Of a stretch of 64,000 nucleotides of DNA, positions 22,231-34,700 are shown piece after piece. The stretch is from NCBI GenBank assembly GCA_025084515.1, contig JAJAGP010001678.1, forward strand, positions 1-64,000, in the 5' to 3' direction. Numbering within the stretch: position 1 is the stretch's first letter; each line of letters begins with the position of its first letter. Below the pieces are notes generated by a model, which made no database searches, had not been told where the DNA came from, and saw nothing but the letters and a program-made list of their open reading frames with translations. This stretch comes from Ancistrus triradiatus (lineage: Eukaryota; Chordata; Actinopteri; Siluriformes; Loricariidae). A program made the translations under genes and the position numbers.

Positions 22231-22406
22231 TAGCAGACACCCTTATCCAGAGCGACTTACAATTGATACAGTCTTACAATCCAAGCAATTGTGGGTTAAG
22301 GGTCTTGCTCAAGGACCCAACAGTGGCAGCTTGGCAGAGGTGGGATTTGAACCCTGGACCTTCTGGTTCAGAGTCCAGTACCTTAACCACTAGGCTACCA
22401 CAGTCC
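22231..22406 (-). mobile_element. V-SINE copy, tail-truncated
   Basis: 'agagcgacttacaattgata', 'gggttaagggtcttgctcaa', 'gggatttgaaccctggacct' and a complete reversed head 'taggctaccacagtcc'. The A-rich/T-rich tail is missing at the left. It lies directly behind another SINE fragment in the same orientation. Confidence 0.88.
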
Positions 22407-22419
22407 GTACAACCAAACT

Positions 22420-22700
22420 GACTTTGTACAGCTGCTTGATTGTTGTTGACCCTCGCGTATCCTGGTCAGGGTCCGAGTCTGGAGCATATCCCAGAATTCA
22501 CAGGGTCCAGGTGAGCATATCCCGTTAACAAGACTCCAGTTCATCACAGGGCTGCACAGGGGTCGCTGTTGCACCCCCAACTCAGAAATGGCCAGTCACG
22601 GATTCTATGATGCTGAGAACCAGCCAAATGGCACCGCCGGGATTCGAACCCAGATCAGTGCAGTGGTGGGCTGGTAACGTGCCTCTATGCCACCGTAGCT
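22420..22700 (-). repeat. tRNA-related SINE-like repeat (family B type), minus strand
   Basis: The plus strand contains 'gccgggattcgaacccagat' at 22636-22655, a reversed B-box, followed by 'gccaccgtagctcaag', a reversed tRNA-like head. To the left lie 'cctggtcagggtccgagtct' and 'ttcatcacagggctgcacag', the tail words of the same repeat type. It is decayed, and the boundaries are approximate. Confidence 0.6.
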
Positions 22701-23860
22701 CAAGTGTAACTTTTTGAACCCTGCAAATGTGGGCAAGTCCAGCAGGGATTACAGGAAGAGCTTTATAGAATCTTAGCACAAAATAGGAATGGTCTGTAAA
22801 AATGGCAGTATTTTAATTCCTTGCGTTAATCATTTTGATCGCATATCTCGATGCAGTCTGTCGAGCCTGTAAATTCGGACGCTTTTATTTGATTTATGAG
22901 GATCATTTTATCAGCACCAAGCTGGAGCAGAGTGAAAGAGTTAGAGGGTCACTGGGAACTGCAGTCAGTCTCATGTCAGTCAGTGTTTTTGTAGGGCCTC
23001 CACATTGGCGTAAGTGATGTGTTCATCAATGATAATGCTGCTTTCATTTAGGGTGATGATTTATTCTGTGGCTGATATCCCATGATTGAGAGCAGCCATT
23101 GTCAATACAACAGGCGGATGATCCCAGGACTGTGTGGCTTTAATTGCGCTGATTATTGGAGATCTTTCATAGTTGTATTGACTTGCTGTCCCACTGCTGT
23201 TACTTACTTGATTGTTTCATTGTTTAAATGTAGATGGACATGTTGTTGAGTATCGTCAGTGTTATGCTGGTAGACCAGAAAGGACGCAGACTCAGCCCTG
23301 ATTTGCTTAAGAATAATCAAATCAATTGTAATGTCAATAAACAGTGTTGTTCTATCATCCCCACCAAAAAACAAAAGGTGTTTTTACTTTTAAATAGCAT
23401 ACTTATGCAGTACTTACTAGTGCTTGGACTCTGTATGATTAGAAAAATGGATGAAGAAATGTTTCTGTTTGCGCTTTGAAAATGGCTATTTGAGTAAACT
23501 TCATGACCACAAATGTCACTTAGCATTGCATCAAAGACCGGATCAAATCCAAACAGTCTGGTGCGTCTGGCTACGTTCGTGCCAGCGAAAATACATTTTC
23601 TCTTTTAATTTCTTGCATTTTTATCTTTGTTGTAACTGCCACAAACAAATCAGGAGAAAAGTCTAATTTGAAGTGATCTTGATGGCTTTCTGAGTAATGT
23701 CGCCCATGTGTAAAACAAAAGAGAAACAAACCCAAATACAAGAACGCAGAACGGGGCTAGAATTAAGGTTAAACTAAAGCAAGGAGCAAACGAGTCTGAA
23801 CTCAAGACATTTGTTTGTTTATATATTTAACGTCACATCAGCATCAATGGCTATTCATGA
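22701..23860. other. Unique sequence, no gene seen
   Basis: No gene or repeat is recognised. Short frames between 23234 and 23666 lack any motif. Confidence 0.5.
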
Positions 23861-24015
23861 TCGTTGCATGGTTACATGGATTCTAGTCTGAAACACTCAC
23901 GACACATGTCTTTGGAATGTGGGAGGACGAGCAAACACCACACAGGCGGAGACCGGGGTCAGGATTGAACCCGGGGATCTCTGGAGTTGTGAGGTAACCG
24001 TGATACGCTCTTGTG
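23861..24015 (-). repeat. tRNA-headed SINE-like repeat (family B), minus strand
   Basis: The plus strand shows 'acacatgtctttggaatgtg', 'caccacacaggcggagaccg', the reversed B-box 'aggattgaacccggggatct', and a reversed head 'gctcttgtgctacac'. The order matches 5690-5835 and the inverse of 50010-50290. Confidence 0.7.
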
Positions 24016-24767
24016 CTACACCTAAACCAAACAGAACAAACAAGATGATGATCACATACTTACTTACTCACTCACACAGGGACACTTTAGAGACGCCGGT
24101 TGATCTAACTCATGTTTTTTAATGGAGGAACCCATGCAGCGGCCAGGCCAGGTCTCTGGAGCTGTAAGGCAGGAACTGCGCCGCCAAGCCGCCCACAAGA
24201 CTGTGATGTAATTCCAAAATGCAGGCTACGGACCAGACAAGGCTACAGACTAGGCTAGACAAGGATGCACCGAACAGCATGATGGCGCCCTGGACTGACG
24301 AAAAGGGCCACATTATATACAGTTCTTCTAATTAGCTGTGAATTAACCTCAGGTTTTAGTTCTCAGATGAGCTGGGACATGTCCTTCAGTGAAGTTCCTG
24401 AGTGGAGCCTGGGAAGGCGTGGCAGAAGTAGGCTGTGTGAGTGTGTGGAACCATCATAAAATGCTTTAGCCAGGTCAGGTATAGGTATAGGTAGTCTGAT
24501 CAACCAACCCTGTAATGGACAGGTGTCCCATTCTGGACACACTTAAGTTTGCATCCTGTGTTTTCCGGGATAGGCACCAGACCTCTCGCGACTCTTCAGG
24601 AGAAGTGACATTAAAAATGGAAAATGTACCAGTACAAGCTCAATGAATAGGAAAACTTTGGTTTTCTGACCATATGGGTATTCACCTTGTAGAGGGTTTC
24701 AGTGTGTTAATACTGTCTTTGCAGTGTGTTTTCATTTCTTCAGTTTGATTGGTTAAAACTGAGAAGA
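24016..24767. other. Unique sequence with a repeat-tail fragment
   Basis: At 24500-24610 the words 'cctgtaatggacaggtgtcc' and 'gcatcctgtgttttccggga' match the family-B repeat tail. The rest shows no gene. Confidence 0.45.
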
Positions 24768-24938
24768 TTTACATTTACAGCATTTAGCAGATGCCCTTAT
24801 CCAGAGCGACTTACATCAGATACAGTCTTACAATCCAAGCAATCATGGGTTAAGGGTCTTGCTCAAGGACCCAACAGTGGTAGCTTGGAAGAGGTGGGAT
24901 TTGAACCCTGGACCTTCTGGTTCACAGTCCAGTACCTA
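24768..24938 (-). mobile_element. V-SINE copy, head-truncated
   Basis: Complete tail ('tttacatttacagcatttag') and core are present on the minus strand, with reversed B-box 'gggatttgaaccctggacc'. Similarity stops after 'cagtccagtacct', exactly where the 230-bp duplicated flank (24939-25167) begins, so the tRNA-like head is missing. Confidence 0.87.
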
Positions 24939-25360
24939 GCAAACTCGGTTAAACAATAGCAGACGACTTCTGAATTCTCTGACCTGCTTGAAGGGTTTGC
25001 ATGGGTATTCAAATAATGAGATGCGCAGATATTTCGGCCACCAAAGAGAAAAAAGGACCAACATTTTTGACATCATTGATAATGAACAAACAGAGCCTGT
25101 GTACGGCAATTAAAATCTAGTTTATTTAATAGGGAACGTGAGGATGGCCAAACATTGAGCACAGACTCCATTTACATTTACAGCATTTAGCAGACGCCCT
25201 TATCCAGAACGACTTACAGTTGATACAGTCTTACAATCCAAGCAATTGTGGGTTAAGGGTCTTGCTCAAGGACCCAACAGTGGCAGCTTGGCAGAGGTGG
25301 GATTTGAACCCTGGACCTTCTGGTTCATAGTCCAGGACCTTAACCACTAGGCTACCACAG
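24939..25360 (-). repeat. SINE-plus-flank unit, inverted copy at 43489-43915
   Basis: This segment is a 230-bp non-coding stretch (24939-25167) joined to a V-SINE. Its reverse complement recurs at 43489-43915. Shared words include 'ggccgaaatatctgcgcatc', 'tcattatttgaatacccatg' and 'attgtttaaccgagttt'. Over the unique 230 bp the two copies look about 90 percent alike by eye, with a 25-bp extra piece in the 43 kb copy. The shared SINE junction shows that the SINE was in place before copying. Confidence 0.85.
25168..25356 (-). mobile_element. V-SINE copy, full length, with target-site duplication
   Basis: The full minus-strand structure runs from tail 'tttacatttacagcatttag' to reversed head 'taggctaccac'. 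A 10-bp direct repeat 'acagactcca' flanks it (25161-25170 and 25357-25366), fitting a target-site duplication. It is one of the best-preserved copies in the window. Confidence 0.9.
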
Positions 25361-25366
25361 ACTCCA

Positions 25367-26396
25367 CAGAGTGTAATTTTACGTAGATTAGTGCATCTTA
25401 ATTGCTTTTATTGCGTCTGATAGGAAGAGGTTTAGATTTGAGGTTTTCAGTGGTGATCATCTAAAAGTGGCTGCTGTCATACGATCATGTGTATCAGCCC
25501 TGTGTATTCTTAACGACACTCAAATTTATTTCATGTAGATAGCTGATTAAATGTGGTGTGCTCGCACAGCCCCTCCACCCATACACGGTGAAAAGCTTTT
25601 GATTTGACTCCTGCTACCAGTCCCTTTTTTTCCCCCAGACTGAGGGGGAAATGTAATTTCTGAAGCGGTATGGCTGCTGTTGCAGTGTTGATGTTGATGT
25701 ATTGCGGATTCATGCAGTGTGAATCTTTGCTGAGTCCCGCCTGGACCTCATTTGCTTTGGGGGCTGAGGAAATGCAATTTTGCTGTAGTCTCCCCATGAA
25801 CACTGAAAACCAACCATGTGTGCAGCCGAAATTTCCCACTCCAGGAGGGAGAAATCTTTCCTGCCCTTGGCGGAATGCGCAATTTCATTGTAATGCATTG
25901 TCCATATGTATAGATAGTCCATCCAAATACAGATGTAGTGTTATCCTGAACTGATTGGCACTTTTTATGCATTTAGTTGTAAATTTACAGTAGTCATTGT
26001 TTGTCACCTCCATCAATGAGGATATATGAGGGAAAGCCAGTCTCTGCTACAGGCACACATTTTTATGTCTTTACCTCGGAAAAGGTGGAACTGTTTTTCT
26101 CTGTTTAGGTTCTTTGCTCGTTTATGGGATGAAATACCGTGTGCCAGACTGACCTTTATTCAGAATAGTAAAAGTCAAGGTCGTTTTAGTCTGGGTATTT
26201 AATATTATTCACTGTGGCCGAGAAATCAAAGATCTCTTTGACATTGCTGAATTCTTATTTGATCAGCTTAAAGGTCAGACATGGCATTATTTTAGTTTTT
26301 AGACTGTTTAGAATCCCTTTGTGAAATCCGAATGTTCAGAGTTTCTGATGTATAGATCCATGTTTACAGTTGGCTTATTGATAAACTACATGACTT
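25367..26396. other. Repeat-poor sequence, no gene seen
   Basis: Overlapping frames on both strands between 25531 and 25972 are open for up to 102 codons. None shows a domain, and both strands being open suggests composition rather than coding. The part 25540-25930 could be conserved non-coding sequence. Confidence 0.4.
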
Positions 26397-26626
26397 ACAT
26401 TTACATTTACAGCATTTAGCAGACGCCCTTATCCAGAGCGACTTACAATTGATACAATCTTACAATCCAAGCAATTGTGGGTTAAGGGTCTTGCTCAAGG
26501 ACCCAACAGTGGCAGCTTGGCAGAGGTGGGATTTGAACCCTGGACCTTCTGGTCCATAGTCCTGTGTCTTAACCACTAGGCCACCACAGTCCCCAGGCCA
26601 CCACTTAACCACTAGGCCACCACAGA
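26397..26626 (-). mobile_element. V-SINE copy with partially duplicated head
   Basis: A full minus-strand copy ends at the reversed head 'taggccaccacagtcccc' (about 26594). Immediately after, 'aggccaccacttaaccacta' and 'ggccaccacag' repeat the head region again. The extra head segment may reflect slippage or a template jump during retrotransposition. Confidence 0.87.
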
Positions 26627-26989
26627 CTTGTATTACAGAGCTCAGCCGTGGTCAGAGCTCTCCTGTAAAATAGATGTTTATCTCAACAAGAGTTTGCTAA
26701 AAGTAATGTGAATAATAAATAAAGGCTATTAGTTAAAGGCTTAGTCTATTTTTATGGGATTTCTCTCCCGTTTCGCTTTGTCGACATTCCCCACCGCATT
26801 TTACATTTCTCACTGAGCCACAACTGCCTCTTAGCAGGTGCTGCGCTTAATTCCAGGGTTGCCAGATCCTCCGATAGAAAGAAAGCAACCACGTCAATGG
26901 AAATAAGACCAATAGAACCAAAGTCTCTTTGAACAGGTGGACCTGGCAACTGTGCATACTTCTGCTAGGTGCTTCCTGGCTACATTTGC

Positions 26990-27205
26990 GTGCATGCGCA
27001 GACTGAGGAAAACGATTGAAATCAGAGTAAGGGCATACATGCGTGAGCTAAACTCCAGCTCTCTTTATCGGATTTCTTAATCTGATTTCTAGGCCTTAAT
27101 CCGATCTTAGAAATCAGAGTATGATCCTTACCACTTGAATAATCAGATAAATGCTGAAATTCGATTATGGTCGGATTAGTAAGTGCATGTAAACGCACTC
27201 AGTCT
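26990..27205. repeat. Possible MITE ('gtgcatgtaaacgcactcag' end)
   Basis: The segment contains self-complementary words: 'aaatcagagtaagg', 'ttctaggccttaatccgatc', 'ttagaaatcagagta', 'tcggattagtaagtgcatgt'. It ends in 'aaacgcactcag', reminiscent of common fish fold-back repeats. Terminal repeats are not clean and no second copy is present. Confidence 0.4.
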
Positions 27206-27284
27206 TGAGCAAGATTGTTCCATGAATTAAGCATGAACCTCATCTGAAAAAAGAATCTGATGTCTAGTGACATGGAAGTGAGTT

Positions 27285-28290
27285 TACAGTGGTGCTTGAA
27301 AGTTTGTAAACCTTTTAGAATTGTCTATATTTCTACATAAATATGATCTAAAACATCATCAGATTTTCACACAAGTCCTAAAAGTAGATAAAGAGAACCC
27401 AGTTAAACAAATGAGACACATATTATACTTGGTCATTTATTTATTGAGGAAAATGATCCAATATTACATATTAGTGAGTGGCAAAGGTATGTGAACCTCT
27501 AGGATTAGCAGTTAATTTGAAGGTGAAATTAGAGTCAGGTGTTTTCAATCAATGGGATGACAATCAGGTGTGAGTGGGCACCCTGTTTTATTTAAAGAAC
27601 AGAGATCTATCAAAGTCTGCTCTTCACAACATGTGTTTGTGGAAGTGTATCATGGCACGAACAAAGGAGATTTCTGAGGACCTCAGAAAAACGTTGTTGA
27701 TGCTCATCAGGCTGAAAAAAGGTTACAAAACCATCTCTAAAGAGTTTGGACTCCACCAATCCACAGTCAGACAGATTGTGTACAAATGGAGGAAATTCAA
27801 GGCCATTGTTACCCTCCCCCAGGAGTGGTCGCCCAACAAAGATCACTCCAAGAGCAAGGCGTGTAATAGTTGGCGAGGTCACAAAGGACCCCAGGGTAAC
27901 TTCTAAGCAACTGAAGGCCTCTCTCACATTGGCTAATGTTAATGTTCATGAGTCCACCACCAGAAGAACACTGAACAACAATGGTGTGCATGGCAGGGCT
28001 ACAAGGAGAAAGTCACTGCTCTCCAAAAAGAACACTGCTGCTCATCTGCAGTTTGCTACAGTTTGTTTCGTGGACAGATAACATACTTTTGCCACTCACT
28101 AATATGAAATAGTAGATCATTTTCCTCAATAAATAAATGACCAAGTATAATATTTTTGTCTTGTTTGTTTAACTGGGTTCTCTTTATCTACTTTTAGGAC
28201 TTGTGTGAAAATCTGATAATGTTTTAGGTCATATTTATGCAGAAATATAGAAAATTCGAAAGGGTTCACAAACTTTCAAGCACGCTTGTA
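27285..28290 (+). mobile_element. Tc1 family 1, copy 2 (internally deleted)
   Basis: The left end 'tacagtggtgcttgaaagtt' begins on TA (27285). The right end 'cacaaactttcaagcacgct' closes on TA at 28289. Subterminal regions are complete on both sides. A single large deletion joins the transposase gene after about 140 codons to the 3' untranslated part ('acatacttttgccactcac'), giving a roughly 1.0-kb derivative. Confidence 0.95.
27652..28079 (+). pseudogene. Tc1 transposase pseudogene, N-terminal part (copy 2)
   Basis: It starts MARTKEISEDLRK and includes the first helix-turn-helix region (TISKEFGLHQSTVRQIVYKW). A frameshift pair disturbs the residues between. Another frameshift near the 'ctccccca' run moves the rest into the next frame, where SKQLKASLTLANVNVHE and GVHGRATRRK are read. 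The catalytic domain is absent. In this family a short DNA-binding fragment would, at most, compete for ends. Confidence 0.9.
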
Positions 28291-28919
28291 CTTACATAAT
28301 GTGAGAACTTTTTTGTGGAGTTTTATCCACATTGTACATACAGTTAGCAGGCTAAGATGACGAGGAGAGTGTTTGCTCTTTAACTTTGACGATGTGCACC
28401 ACTGGAATGCCGTGGCACCGCTGCTTAAGTTCAAATCAGTCCATCCAGCCTGCAGTAACCCAGAGGGTGATTGTTATATAACGTGTACACGATATGGTTT
28501 ATTTTGGCACACAAGACATTATATCAAGGTCAAGAAATTGTTATGCAGGTGCATAATTTACTTTTTCGTGCTCCCCGGTTTGCAGTTTTAGGTCTGAATT
28601 GACTTAATTGTGCCCGTGGTTTGGTTAATTTTATGCTCTCATTCAGAGGAACTGTGTACATGATTTAATGTATACACTGACAATAACACATTTAGCTCAG
28701 TCTAACTAGCTATGAATAGCGAGCCTTTTAAAGTTTACTTGTGTTATGATGGGCACTCCGAGACACACTGGCACTGCCTCCCTTGTCATTACGGGTAAGA
28801 GTCAGTTACAAGGTAACAATATGATTTAGGTTCCTCTGACCACACTAACATAGATCATGCACAATGCCCAGCAAATTATCAGGCAGCGGAAAATAATGTT
28901 CAGTGCTGAGAACAGGACA
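28291..28919. other. Unique sequence between two Tc1 copies
   Basis: No gene or repeat is recognised in this spacer. Two Tc1 copies in opposite orientation flank it. Confidence 0.5.
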
Positions 28920-29713
28920 TACAGTGGTGCTTGAAAAAGTTTGTGAACCCTTTAGAATTTTCTATATTTCTGCATAAATATGAAACATAAATAAAACATC
29001 ATCAGATTTTCACAAGTCCTAACAGTACATAAAGAGAACCCAGTTAAACAAATGAGACAAAAATATTATACTTGCTCATTTATTTATTGAGGAAAATGAT
29101 CCAATATTACATATTAGTGAGTGGCAAAAGTATGTGAACCTTTGCTGTCAGTATCTGGTGTGACCCCCCTGTGCAGCAATAACTGCAGCTAAACGTTTCC
29201 TGTAACTGTTGATCAGTCCTGCACACCAGCTTGGAGGAATTTTAGACCATTCCTCCATACAGAACAGCTTCAGCTCTGGGATGTTGGTGGGTTTCCTCAC
29301 ATTAGCTGCTCGCTTCAGGTCCTTCCACAACATTTCGATTGGATTAGGTCAGGACTTTGACTTGGCCATTCCAAAACATGAACTTTATTCTTCTTTAACC
29401 ATTCTTTGGTAGAACGACTTGTGTGCTGAGGGTCATTGTCTTGCTGAATCCACCTTCTCTTGAGATTCAGTTCATGCACAGATGTCCTGACATTTCCCTT
29501 TAGAATTCTCTGATATAATTCAGAATTCATTGTTCCATCAATGATGGCAAGCCGTACTGACCCAGATGCAGCAAAAACAGGCCCAAACCATGATATACTA
29601 CCACCACCATGTTTCACAGATGGGATAAGGTTCTTATGCTGGAATGCAGTGTTATTCTTTCTCCAAACATAATTCTTTTCTTTTAAACCAGAAAGTTCTA
29701 TTTTGGTCTCATC
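28920..29713 (-). mobile_element. Tc1 family 1, copy 3 (truncated, minus strand)
   Basis: The plus-strand left end 'tacagtggtgcttgaaaaag' starts on TA and is the 3' end of the element. Matching sequence continues through the 3' half of the transposase gene and stops abruptly near 29713 at 'tttggtctcatc'. The 5' half and its terminal repeat are missing. Confidence 0.93.
29148..29713 (-). pseudogene. Tc1 transposase pseudogene, catalytic part (copy 3)
   Basis: The minus strand reads, in two frames, the region with the second catalytic Asp (RRWIQQDNDPQHTSRSTKEW) and the region just upstream of the catalytic Glu (WPSQSPDL), then a frameshift at that point, then MLWKDLKRAANVRKPTNIPE and the C-terminus ending in GGHTRY. 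The stop codon at 29148 is the natural end. The N-terminal DNA-binding half is missing. Confidence 0.92.
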
Positions 29714-31570
29714 TCATATGAAAGGAGGTGCAATTGTTGAAAACTGTAAAATGAATTGTCTTGCACCTATAATTAGGCCAAAAGGTTCTTTCAGCGCATA
29801 TTATTATACTATATCTTATGTATACAGTCATATATTGAGGTGGATATCTTTCAATTTCTTCTCTGAAAAGGCTAAATCTTACTTCTACAGCATGCAGTTG
29901 CATTCTATAGGCTTGTGCACTTCCAAAACTGTGGTAACAGCTCGGAGAAGGTGAATAAATATTAGTTTACGGAGTTGTGGACGGACTTTTGACACTTGTG
30001 ATTACAATTGTGAATGGAAGCAAATTCCCATGGCGATGTTCTCCAGGGTTATATAGTAGCAAAGGGATAGCAGAGGTAATGTCCTGATACTTTGTCTTGT
30101 GATACATTAGACATTTAAAAAGACTTGAGATTAAAAACGTCATCTCCACAGTGTTTAGTTAAGTGTTAATGCCCGCTGTTGTCATGGCTGTCCATTAGTA
30201 CTGCTAGGAAATGACAAAAGTGCTTTTTGTGAGACTTTTGTGTTCTATCTGACTCACCATGTTGGTAAATGAGCTAGCCTGTGGAGCAGAACGTGTCCCA
30301 GAGAGGATTAGCTGGGCTTCTCTGAGCCTCGTGCCCGCAAATCAACCCCATTGTCTTGCCTGTATTTGAATAACAATACACAATGTAAGCTGACAGTTTC
30401 TTGATTGTACGCCATCGGGCAGACCGCGGAAACACACGCGTCTAGAGCATATGAAAAAGTCAGTGACTCCAGAAGGCTGAAGATAAGAACCCGCCTTGAT
30501 TTGTCTTCATTTACTGTTTGAGGGCTAAAAGTAAACGAAGAACCACAGTCGTCTCGTACAAACGACGCATCATTTGCTAATAGATTTATTGAGAGTAATG
30601 TCAGACAGAGCTTTCTGTATTCCCTGATTCAAGATCAGAATGCGTATTGACATATTGATTACGGGGGTGTTGCTGGGAGCCTCTCTGCCCCAAGAGGCAT
30701 CCTCACATCCTCGCCTGTTGCCACTGATCAATTACTGGAGAATTATGCTTCTACATAACAGCTCTTTCTCATCTCCAGGGTGACGTCACGCCGCATTTTG
30801 AGGTCTGTCATTTAGGAGTACGTGAATTAGCCAAAATCCTAGCATGGTATAGATAATTGTATATATGACCGTGAGGCAACTCTTTGGATTTAATTGTAAC
30901 ACCAGACACTGTTTCACCATTTGTTGACCTTAACGACCATCCACTCAACACCCGTTCGCTTTAATGATCAAGGTCTTAACAATTGCAATCAATTATAATA
31001 GGAAATACAAATCTGCCTTTTAATGCTGGACGTTGCAGATGTAAACAACCAATCAACGCTGTGGATCCGTGAGGGCGTGGCTACGTTACCGGTAGTGTGC
31101 TTGCTTGATGGTTAGCTCACGTTTGGACTAGAGACTGTTGTAACTCGGTTGATGTGTTTAGTTTAGTCTTTTTTGTGTGTAAGGTCCTCGTGTTGTGTGT
31201 ATGTCTTTCCGCTTCGTATTTGTACCAAGCTGTAAATGGCGTTGTACGTGCCTGTCCTATTGGAGGTAGTACTCCCTTGTTTGTCCCTTGTTTATCACTT
31301 ATAACTATATAAACTGGTTCACATTCACTCGTCGAGTCTCTGTTTCATGGCTGATCTTCCATGTTGTTCGTAATACTATCTATCAATTATTATTAAGCGT
31401 ATTGTGTGCTTTTTATACAATTTTTAAAATGTAAAAATTTTTAATAATTTTTTTTTTTGGAATTTTATCAAACCATGTCCACAGAATAGAAATCCTAGTT
31501 CCTCGTCTTCAGTCTTTTGCTTCTGAAATGTCCCTGTGTTTTATTCTTCTTCTTATTATTATTATTATTC
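29714..31570. other. Repeat-poor sequence
   Basis: No gene is recognised. 30200-30830 has balanced composition and no repeats, and could hold conserved non-coding DNA. At 31060-31400 there is a TATA-like 'actatataaactgg' within a T/G-rich segment that could be an old LTR, but no inverted TG...CA ends or primer-binding site could be fixed. A short (TTA)n run is at about 31548-31569. Confidence 0.4.
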
Positions 31571-31748
31571 TTACAGCATTTAGCAGACACTTTTATCCAG
31601 AGCTACTTACAATTGGTACACTCATACAATCCAAGCAATTGTGGGTTAAGGGTATTGCTCAAGGACCCAACAGTGGTAGCAGTGGGATTTGAACCCTTGA
31701 CCTTCTGGTCCATAGTCCAGTACCTTAACTGCTAGGCTACCTCAGTAC
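31571..31748 (-). mobile_element. V-SINE copy, minus strand
   Basis: 'ttacagcatttagcagacac', 'caagcaattgtgggttaagg', 'ctcaaggacccaacagtggt' and reversed B-box 'gggatttgaacccttgacct' are followed by the reversed head 'gctaggctacctcagtac'. The tail end abuts a (TTA)n run. A small deletion shortens the core near 'gtagcagtggg'. Confidence 0.87.
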
Positions 31749-34700
31749 ATATTAATAATCCCCTTTTTTTTAATAACTTTGTACAAATGTTTGTTAAATG
31801 AATCCATTTTGGAGCACCACGGTGCTGCCATGTTGTCCTTAGCGCTGTAGCCTCACAGTTTCAGAGACCACCATTCGACACAGGTTTTTAATGTTTTAGA
31901 CAGCATAGAAGCCCCGCCCACTCTACTTGACGTAAGTAGTACGAGATGTAAGTGGTAGTGTTTACAGTAAAGCATGAATGATCTAGAACTGCTGCAGTGT
32001 AACCGGTGTAGCCAAATCTCTACCTAGATGTCTCTAGACGTAGCGTATATACTGTCATAGCCGCCTGCCCTGCTGTCATTACCTGCTATTGACTAAACAT
32101 ATTGCACCTGCAGATAATGTGACACAGGGATGAACAGGCATGTCCAAGATGCTTACACCTAAACTCTGTCTAAGCAAAGATGGATTCGGGTCAGTGTCCC
32201 ACGCAACCTCATTTTACAGCATGACCGGATTATATCTTATTAATGCAAAACCTGTCACGCACTTACGAACCAATCGTTACAGTCTGGAATGGTCCTCCTT
32301 GTCTCAGCAGTAATAAAAGTTGTCATAAGAAGTTGCACCAGTTGCATTTCATTCAAAACCATGGAACAGTCACGTGACCCTGACATACTGACAAACTGTG
32401 TGTGCTTACTTCCGAAAGAAGTTCAACAAGAAAATGCAAGACACCAAATTCCTCGGTCTTAGAGTCAGTCGAGCCTGAAGTGTTACTTTCTGATCGTACT
32501 GGATGGTCTCTTTCATTTGGGCTTTTCAGTGGAAATCTGCAAGCTTCAAGCTAATACGGATTTAAGGAAGATCTCCTTTTAAGAACTTCCTGAAACATCC
32601 AAGACGTGTTCATTTACCTGCACTTAAAATGAATGGCAGTGAGAGCAGATATCAGTAGCATTTAATGAGATCAGTGTAACTTATGTATGTCAGTCAAAGA
32701 CAGGAGAAGTGGAGCGTTGGTCCATGAACCAATTCAGAGACCTTCCAGATTGAGATTCGTTAACGACTCATTAATTTAGGTCATCAGTCCGGGAGCGGCT
32801 AACAGACTGAGATGCCAGATAGTTATTCATTAATGTGTTTGCTCAAACTCCTCAGACTTTGTCATGAACAAGAAATAGATAGCAGGAACAAGTCAGTTAG
32901 TAGTTAGTGGTTAATCAGAGCAGTAATTTCTGCATTGTAGTCGCATCGCTCCGACTGCTCTCCGCACAATACCGCCCCTCTCTTTCTAATTATACCAGTC
33001 AGCCTGGCAGAGAATAGAAAGCAAATTTGATGAAAAGCGAATAAAGTAGTTTGACGTTCAGTTTTGTCCGTGATTAAGCCCATATCAAAGCATTAATTAC
33101 AGCTTTTTCAGAAGGCCTGCCTCTGAGTGGAGGAATCAGCAGCTGTTTACAACATTTCAAACAAAATTAACAAAGCGCTTTCCTTTCTGTGTGGATGTGG
33201 GAAACCAGCAGAAGGTCTTTCCATTAGTGACTTTCAGACTACAGTGCAGAGGATAGAGATGCTCAGCATTAACAAAGCAGAGTGAGAAACATGGCATGAT
33301 CAGGCATTTCCACCTACAACTACCCACGTCCGGGTTGGATACGGACAAAAATCGGCGCCGGTTTTACACTCGGTATCCGTCAGACGCACCGCAGCGACCT
33401 CTGAAATACACGGGGTGGATGCTTTTTATGGCACTTTGGGAAGGTTTTTACCAGGTGAAGTAATTGAAAATGTGTCTAAATCTAAAGGCCTTTAAATGTC
33501 AAGGTCAAGCTTGCAAACTCTCGAATGTGTTGATGTACAAATGTATTACCACAGGTAGAGGCACCGTTCACTGTGGTGCATATTCCATGCTGTTTTGTGG
33601 AACCGTCGAAGTCTTTTTTGCTTCCCGCCACGTTAGACCTTTTTTTTCGGTGAAAGTGATCTGTGGTGACACGCTGCAGCCCTGACTAAAAGTTCAGAAA
33701 GTGTCACCTCGGTCTTTTCTTAGACCTGTGGAGTTTTACAGACGGAATCATGGACATTAGTCTCACGCGGTTTTACCCTACATGCAGGTGACCTTGAATA
33801 ACTGCGCCGACAATTTATTCACACAGTAAACTGGCGTGAAACTTGCTACCGAGAGGTCTGTGGTGGGCTGGTGGGGAGACTGCTCGTGTGGGACGAGCAG
33901 GAGCGAACGACTTCATAGGAGGCAGCAAATGCGGAATTGACAGGAGGATGTATAGAAAAAGAGGTAGGCCTGGATGAATAAAACAAATGTAGGAGTATGA
34001 CTGGAGGTGCTTTTAAAAATTCTGTGTCTTCATTTACGCTAGAGAATAATATAATATCCCTGCAATAGGCCAGGCTAGCGATGGGCTCTAGTCACACTTG
34101 GGTGATAAAAAATAAATTAAAAGATGAGGGAGAGAGAAGAAAGAGAGGGTTGAAAATAAATAAGGCTGCAATACCTAACTGTGGGCCTGCTTCATCATTG
34201 TAAAGGTGGCCAGCCCACTGTAAAAAATGCATCACACGGTGCCTCAGAAACGTAATTTGTGTGTATTTCTGGCAAGAAACTTCATAATAGGAGTTGAAAG
34301 ACACATCTGCTTCTTTTTCGCCAACACATATGTGTGAAAACCAGAGGCCTGGTGTTGCAGCGGACCAGTATGGACACGCAGACCTACTGGTGTGATGAAA
34401 GCCAGCGAGCTTTCGTCTTAAGCCTATTAACAACTGGCACAATTTTTCCAGGCGGCACCGCACCACACCTTGGCTGGCCGTCAGACACTGCCAGCTCCAG
34501 TCTGGAACTGCAATAAACTGTGAAGTGATACTTTTGCGAAATGATTCATTTCCACCTTGGCTAAGTAGGCACGGGACTAAATGGAAAACACATTGCGTGT
34601 CACATTCTTGTACTTGCATGTGCAGTGACGCAGAGCAGACCCGCTCGAGCAGCGTGTGAACGGCCGGCGCGAATGACACGGACGTACGCTACCTGTTGGC

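Noticed and set aside
31060..31400. Possible LTR with TATA-like 'actatataaa'
   Set aside because: No paired LTR, no TG...CA ends, no primer-binding site and no gag or pol in the window.
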